DNA from: Spirosoma sp.
GTDB taxonomy: Bacteria > Bacteroidota > Bacteroidia > Cytophagales > Spirosomataceae
Assembly (NCBI GenBank): GCA_025351545.1
Contig: JANXVQ010000124.1
Span: 1-11,119 of the forward strand
Direction of reading: 5' to 3'
Length of the DNA: 11,119 nt
Both the position numbers and the translations under genes were made by a program. Shown piece by piece: positions 7,130 through 11,119 of the stretch. The notes beneath the pieces were generated by a model. That model was not told where the DNA came from. It worked only from the letters and a program-made list of their open reading frames with translations, and made no database searches. Within the stretch, counting starts at the first letter, position 1, and every line of letters starts with the position of its first letter.

Positions 7130-8461
7130 TTAGAGTTGGATGCCAATGCGCTTCAGAGAGATAAAGAGTAATGCAACAAAAATGGCGTTGTTAACGAAGC
7201 TACCCCAGGTCGATAACAGATCTGTCTCCATAGTCAGGCAACCAATATAAAGCATTGGTAACCAAAGGATAATTGAAGGAATGCGTTTTGCTAAATGCAG
7301 AATACAATAAAAAATCCCACCTAACAACAGGCCATAGAATAGCGAAAACAATACACCGCCATAGCCGAAATTTATATATCCTTCGCCCAAGGGTGACAGG
7401 TTGATACTTGTATTTTCGGACTGTGGCAGGCTGGTAAACCGTCGAATATTTTCGTAGCCACCCGTTTTAGGTTTATCAGGCCACACGAGCCGGGGAACGA
7501 GTGGGTAAATCAACGACAACAGTACACTACCATTGGCGTAGGGTTCGTGCATGGGCACTTTCGACATGGCGCTCCCAATCATAATGCCCTGATTGAAGCG
7601 GACGAATGATAGAAAAGCATGATCGGTATTCAACAGTTTCCCGGGATGGGTAAGTCGGTCGATAAGCAGGTCGACCATCAGATTTGGATCACCACTACGT
7701 TCAGTCCGTTGGTAGCCCCATGTATGGTATCGGTATTCGCCTTTAACGGACTGAATCAACAGTAAAAATGCAAAAGCAAAAACAGTGGCGATGGTTTTCA
7801 GGCGAGTTGTTAACGGATCAGGTCTACCGGCGGCAATGAAAATAGTCACCAGCATAACCCAGAAAAACAGATCGCCAAACATACCGGCCCAGACAGTATA
7901 GGCAAGCAGAACAGCCCCTGCCATACCGATACTCATAAACCGATATGTACTTTTCGAATAATAAGCATAGAAAACGCTGATAAACAGACAGTAAGATGGC
8001 AACGCACCTATAATATTCGGTACTGCCGGTATGAATATTTTGACCGAAAATCCTGATAAACCAATGAACAGCAGTACGATACCAGCCAGTTTTTTATCCT
8101 GAAGATAACCGGTCGCAGCCTGAATATAGGACAAGTGTGATCGCTCAGGCTGACGATTGCCAAACCAGTTTATACCAATATAAAACGCCGTGTAAGCGGG
8201 CAGGGCATACGCAAAATAAGCAGACGATTCAATGGGCATCGAGGCTGGAAAGAGCCAGTAGGTGATGGCTGGCACCAGCAAAATTTCCAGCGATGCAATG
8301 AAACTGATGCACTCCAGCAACGCAATTGTTTCGCCAATGGACGCAATGAATACCAGAAATGTGTAAAATGATAAGGCTACAGCCAATGCCTCATAAACTG
8401 TGGGCTCTGCCAATTGAATGGCCAGCAGAAAGATCAAAAAGCTTGCTAATAAACTTTTCAC
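7130..8461 (-). CDS. wzy: Wzy-like O-antigen/exopolysaccharide polymerase, polytopic membrane protein
   Basis: A very hydrophobic protein of about 443 residues with roughly ten to twelve predicted membrane segments. It has a long polar loop at about 238-315 containing charged and aromatic residues, as is typical of Wzy polymerases. Near the C-terminus it has VPRLVWPDKPKTGG (322-335) and LSPLGEGYINFGYGG (355-369), a pattern I recognise from the O-antigen polymerase family, followed by further membrane helices. Wzy joins lipid-linked repeat units at the periplasmic face of the inner membrane. The frame is open to an ATG at 8509, which would overlap the preceding gene by 52 bases and add a cysteine- and charge-rich stretch. 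I prefer the GTG at 8461, because it forms a GTGA overlap with the preceding stop and begins directly with a membrane helix (MKSLLASFLIFLLAIQLAEP). Wzy sequences diverge widely, so the class is firmer than the linkage. An O-antigen ligase is the main alternative. Confidence 0.82.
   Translation of the reverse strand: MKSLLASFLIFLLAIQLAEPTVYEALAVALSFYTFLVFIASIGETIALLECISFIASLEILLVPAITYWLFPASMPIESSAYFAYALPAYTAFYIGINWFGNRQPERSHLSYIQAATGYLQDKKLAGIVLLFIGLSGFSVKIFIPAVPNIIGALPSYCLFISVFYAYYSKSTYRFMSIGMAGAVLLAYTVWAGMFGDLFFWVMLVTIFIAAGRPDPLTTRLKTIATVFAFAFLLLIQSVKGEYRYHTWGYQRTERSGDPNLMVDLLIDRLTHPGKLLNTDHAFLSFVRFNQGIMIGSAMSKVPMHEPYANGSVLLSLIYPLVPRLVWPDKPKTGGYENIRRFTSLPQSENTSINLSPLGEGYINFGYGGVLFSLFYGLLLGGIFYCILHLAKRIPSIILWLPMLYIGCLTMETDLLSTWGSFVNNAIFVALLFISLKRIGIQL
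8458..8461 (-). other. GTGA stop/start overlap that decides the Wzy-like start
   Basis: On the coding strand the TGA of the CgeB-like gene (8460-8458) shares two bases with a GTG (8461-8459) in the polymerase frame. The same geometry (ATGA) occurs at 503-506, 2704-2707 and 6099-6102, so translational coupling is the simplest explanation for a non-ATG start here. This is inference from geometry only. Confidence 0.6.
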
Positions 8462-9495
8462 CAGACAGCATTTTTTGTCATTGGATAAGCAGTCAACGAA
8501 CTTCCACACACGGTATTAAGTAGTTGCTCTACTCGTAAATCGACCGTGTGGTGTTGCTGAAAGTGGGTATATTGGCGGGCGGCCAATTCATGCCGCTCTC
8601 TGGAATGGGCCAGATAATACCGGATTTTATCGATAGCTTCATCCATCGTCCGATACGTTACCCGGTCGGACGGAACATCCGTATATTCATCTATAGTTGA
8701 CTTATAATCAGACAGTTGAAAAGCGCCAACGCCGTTAATTTCAAAGTATTTTTGATTGACCGATGTTATTTCGGCATAATGAAAATTATTGAAAACAATT
8801 TTGGCCCCATAAAGCAACCGGTTCTTCTCAGGCCCAGCTAAGTATTGTTTACGAAAAGCTGACTGTATCACCGGACGAAAATAGGGGCCTTCGGTGCCGT
8901 ATATGGCTATATTTATTCCGGCTCGTATGAGTTGCTCAATCATTCGGGCGCGGTAAGCGTACAAATTGCCGAATATCAGCACATCAATATTGGTCAGCCA
9001 TTCGGCAACGATTTTCTCGACTGTTGGTTTTTGATGAATCCGCTGGTTAAACCCTTCTGGCAAATAATGAGCGTTTGCCCCAACTTTGTCCCGCAAAAAA
9101 TCGACAATAAACGGTTCTTTGGAGAAGTAATAATCGAAATCGGCAGCCATAATCTGCTGCTTTTCAAGGTTCGAGAGGGCATCTGGATTAATTTGCACAA
9201 CAGGAACACCAGGCAATTGAGCCTTGACCTGATCGACCAGTACCGGGTGCAAATTTCTGTATACGACAAGCACCAGATCAGGACGCAGCAAGACAATTTT
9301 ATTGGCGAATCGTACACTGACTGCCCGGTCGTATGAAGCGATAAAACGCGATGCCCAATAATTTAATTTAGCCGAGACGGGCATTACATCCGTAACGTCG
9401 ATCAGTGAAACCTCATGCCCTAGCACACCGAACGAATCGCTCAGATGATACTCAAATGAATCAAATTCCCGGTTTCCTATAATGACTATCTTCAT
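8458..9495 (-). CDS. CgeB-like glycosyltransferase (GT-B fold)
   Basis: A 345-residue protein resembling the CgeB/Glyco_trans_1_2 group of GT-B glycosyltransferases. The N-terminal half has a Rossmann start (MKIVIIGNREFDSFEYHL) and alternating hydrophobic strands such as RPDLVLVVYR (71-80). It then shows VVQINPD (99-105) and YYFSKEPFIVDFL (122-134), where this group typically reads as a string of sugar-nucleotide-fold strands. The C-terminal half holds the recognisable block NQKYFEINGVGAFQLSD (247-263), then TMDEAIDKIRYYLAHSRER (283-301) and HHTVDLRVEQLL (315-326). It presumably transfers a sugar to the growing repeat unit. It starts at ATG 9495, 14 bases after the dehydrogenase stop, and ends in a TGA that overlaps the Wzy-like gene's GTG. 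Donor and acceptor are unknown. A function on protein or spore-coat-like glycans, as for CgeB itself, is less likely in this setting. Confidence 0.83.
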   Translation of the reverse strand: MKIVIIGNREFDSFEYHLSDSFGVLGHEVSLIDVTDVMPVSAKLNYWASRFIASYDRAVSVRFANKIVLLRPDLVLVVYRNLHPVLVDQVKAQLPGVPVVQINPDALSNLEKQQIMAADFDYYFSKEPFIVDFLRDKVGANAHYLPEGFNQRIHQKPTVEKIVAEWLTNIDVLIFGNLYAYRARMIEQLIRAGINIAIYGTEGPYFRPVIQSAFRKQYLAGPEKNRLLYGAKIVFNNFHYAEITSVNQKYFEINGVGAFQLSDYKSTIDEYTDVPSDRVTYRTMDEAIDKIRYYLAHSRERHELAARQYTHFQQHHTVDLRVEQLLNTVCGSSLTAYPMTKNAVW

Positions 9496-9509
9496 TGTTC
9501 CAGTTGAGC

Positions 9510-10832
9510 TTATAAACGCCAGTATTCAATTCCATCCCCTTTCTGTATGCTGTATAACGCCTTCAAATCCAGCAGAATAGGAGAACTATGCATAAGTGAT
9601 TTAAAATATGATCCATCTAAAGACCGGTATACATCGTGCCCAACCGCCACAATCACGGCATCGTATTGACTGGATGGCTTGTCCATGAGGGTCATATTGT
9701 ATTCATGAGCGACCTCATTGGGCGATGCATATGGGTCGACGATATGTACGTTTATAGCGTACTTCATCAGTTCCCGTACTAAGTCAGCTACTTTTGAATT
9801 GCGGATATCGGCAATATTCTCCTTGAAGGTCAAGCCCATTATCAGCACTTTGGTCTGGGCCGGATTCTTATCGTGGTGTAATAACATCTGCACTAATTTC
9901 GTGGCCACAAAAGCGGGCATACTATCGTTGATACGCCGACCTGAATTGATCACTTGTGGCTCATAGCCAAGCTGGCGGGCTTTATAAAGCAGGTAATACG
10001 GATCAATACCGATGCAGTGGCCACCAACCAGACCTGGCGTGAAAGGCAGAAAATTCCATTTTGTCGAAGCGGCTTTGATCACCTCCTGCGTGTCGATGCC
10101 CATCTTGTCGAAGATGATGGCCAGCTCGTTCATAAGCGAGATATTGAGGTCACGCTGAACGTTTTCGATCACTTTAGCCGCTTCGGCCACTTTAATACTT
10201 GGCGCCGTATAAATACCCGCCCGGATAATGCTACCATATACTCCGGCAATGGCTCGAGCAGCCTCTGCGTCATTACCAGAAACTACTTTGAGAATGTCAG
10301 GGAGCGTTCGGACTTTATCGCCGGGATTGACGCGTTCCGGCGAGTAACCCAGTTTGAAATCATTACCCAGGGTCAAGCCAGAATACCGTTCCAAAAGGGG
10401 TAAACAATCATCTTCCGTACAGCCCGGATAAACCGTAGATTCATAAACCACATAATCGCCTGTTTTTAGCGCACGGCCTATTGTTTCGGAGGCTCGCAGT
10501 AACGGCTTCAGATCGGGTACTTTATAATCGTCGACTGGTGTAGGTACGGCGACAACGAAAAAGTGAGCTTTTTTAAGGTCATCCGGATTAGCTGTGAAAA
10601 CAATATCGGCACCCGTAAACGCATCGGGTTGTAACTGGCGGGAAGGGTCCTCACCCCGTTGTAACATAGCCACCCGTTCGGGGTTACTATCGAACCCGAC
10701 AACCCGAAACTGCCGGGCAAACTCAAGCGCAATCGGCAAGCCCACGTAGCCCAGACCGATAACGGCAATTTGTTTTTCTTTCTGTCGAAGGGCGTTTAGC
10801 AAAGCGTCGGATTCGTTAAGATGGTTTGGCAT
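9510..10832 (-). CDS. tviB: TviB/WbpA-type UDP-N-acetylhexosamine 6-dehydrogenase (nucleotide-sugar dehydrogenase)
   Basis: It oxidises C6 of UDP-GlcNAc (or UDP-GalNAc) to the uronic acid in two NAD+-dependent steps in the cytoplasm, supplying acidic sugar for the polymer. It has 440 residues from the ATG at 10832. The N-terminal NAD domain has AVIGLGYVGLP (23-33) and VGFDSN, then AVPTPVD (95-101) and YESTVYPGCTEDDC (130-143). The middle holds GYSPERVNPGDK, VAEAAKVIENVQRDLNISL with the conserved Lys and Asn, and the catalytic cysteine in GGHCIGIDPYY (Cys 273). The C-terminal domain has GLTFKEN and YDAVIVAVGHD. The YPGCTE, KWNFLPF and GYSPER blocks match TviB/WbpO/WbpA much better than WecC (ManNAc dehydrogenase) or UDP-glucose dehydrogenase. 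The frame extends to a TTG at 10850, two bases after the preceding stop, but ATG 10832 is favoured because conservation starts later. GlcNAc versus GalNAc preference cannot be decided from sequence. Confidence 0.92.
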   Translation of the reverse strand: MPNHLNESDALLNALRQKEKQIAVIGLGYVGLPIALEFARQFRVVGFDSNPERVAMLQRGEDPSRQLQPDAFTGADIVFTANPDDLKKAHFFVVAVPTPVDDYKVPDLKPLLRASETIGRALKTGDYVVYESTVYPGCTEDDCLPLLERYSGLTLGNDFKLGYSPERVNPGDKVRTLPDILKVVSGNDAEAARAIAGVYGSIIRAGIYTAPSIKVAEAAKVIENVQRDLNISLMNELAIIFDKMGIDTQEVIKAASTKWNFLPFTPGLVGGHCIGIDPYYLLYKARQLGYEPQVINSGRRINDSMPAFVATKLVQMLLHHDKNPAQTKVLIMGLTFKENIADIRNSKVADLVRELMKYAINVHIVDPYASPNEVAHEYNMTLMDKPSSQYDAVIVAVGHDVYRSLDGSYFKSLMHSSPILLDLKALYSIQKGDGIEYWRL

Positions 10833-10852
10833 AGTTTCATGGTCAATCAACC

Positions 10853-11119
10853 TTAATCAGCAGCGGTTATTGCTTGTAATTGTCCGGCCAGATTAGCTTT
10901 CCGGGCCAGCACGTACATTATTCCCAACGCCAGCCCGAACACAGCAAAGAGCAACACAAGTATCGTTCGCTTTCGCGAGGTTCGTCTGAGCGGCACATTT
11001 GGGGGTTCGAGCACCTTGAAAACGGGTGTTCGGGCCTGCACTTTTAGTTTCGCCTGTTCAAACTGGCGCGACAAATCGGAATAAACCGTTTGGGCGATGG
11101 CCAGTTCGGCTTCCAGGCT
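10853..11119 (-). CDS. Wzz/GumC-type polysaccharide chain-length/co-polymerase protein, C-terminal end, cut by window edge
   Basis: The frame is open from the right edge to the TAA at 10853-10855, giving the last 88 residues of a longer protein. It reads as the end of the long periplasmic coiled coil (LEAELAIAQTVYSDLSRQFEQAKLKVQ). The conserved TPVFKVLEPPNVP segment follows, then a basic stretch (RRTSRKR), one membrane helix (TILVLLFAVFGLALGIMYVLA) and a short tail. This is the usual C-terminal layout of Wzz/GumC polysaccharide co-polymerases, which sit in the inner membrane and govern chain length and export. The tail ends about 15 residues after the helix, so no fused BY-kinase domain is present in this protein. 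An internal TTG at 11074 is not the start: the frame and the family pattern continue upstream of it to the edge. It leads into the dehydrogenase gene after about 20 bases. Confidence 0.88.
   Translation of the reverse strand, partial: SLEAELAIAQTVYSDLSRQFEQAKLKVQARTPVFKVLEPPNVPLRRTSRKRTILVLLFAVFGLALGIMYVLARKANLAGQLQAITAAD

Noticed and set aside
8462..8509. ATG start at 8509 for the Wzy-like gene
   Set aside because: It would overlap the preceding gene by 52 bases and put a polar, cysteine-containing stretch before the first membrane helix; the GTG at 8461 fits the operon's overlap pattern.
8932..9336. Plus-strand frame of 134 codons and an overlapping minus-strand frame of 107 codons within the CgeB-like gene
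   Set aside because: Both are out of frame with a convincing glycosyltransferase and show no family motif.
9954..10403. Plus-strand frame of 149 codons opposite the dehydrogenase
   Set aside because: It is antisense to the highly conserved dehydrogenase core and carries no recognisable domain.

Overview
The window is one block of a surface- or exopolysaccharide biosynthesis locus. Every supported gene lies on the minus strand, so transcription runs from the right edge to the left edge. The protein types, the lack of clear Shine-Dalgarno sequences, the tight packing and the moderate GC suggest a Bacteroidota member, perhaps a Cytophagales/Spirosoma-like bacterium. That placement is an inference from general resemblance; no marker gene is present.

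In transcription order (right to left) the genes are: (1) the C-terminal end of a Wzz/GumC-type chain-length protein, cut by the right edge; (2) a TviB/WbpA-type UDP-N-acetylhexosamine 6-dehydrogenase; (3) a CgeB-like glycosyltransferase; (4) a polytopic Wzy-like polymerase; (5) and (6) two GT4-type glycosyltransferases; (7) a Gfo/Idh/MocA oxidoreductase with a basic N-terminal leader; (8) a WecB-type UDP-GlcNAc 2-epimerase split into two frames at its interdomain linker; (9) a 734-residue fusion of a medium-chain dehydrogenase with a Gfo/Idh/MocA oxidoreductase; (10) the N-terminal part of a heparinase II/III (alginate-lyase-like) protein, cut by the left edge. No gap exceeds 30 bases and many junctions are 4-base stop/start overlaps, so this looks like a single translationally coupled operon. 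I see no internal promoter, terminator, RNA gene, repeat, CRISPR array or mobile element.

The genes fit together as a Wzx/Wzy-type pathway for an acidic, amino-sugar-containing polymer. The 6-dehydrogenase and the 2-epimerase would make UDP-HexNAcA and/or UDP-ManNAc-type donors. The oxidoreductases would modify a sugar nucleotide or the glycan. Three glycosyltransferases would assemble the repeat unit, Wzy would polymerise it and Wzz would set chain length. The heparinase-fold protein would act on the uronate-containing product. No priming transferase or flippase lies in the window; if the pathway is complete, those genes are elsewhere.

The points most worth a second look are the split epimerase, whose halves meet at a TTGA overlap with the family-typical residues intact on both sides, and the fused dehydrogenase/oxidoreductase next to a heparinase-fold protein, a pair whose biochemical role is to my knowledge unassigned.
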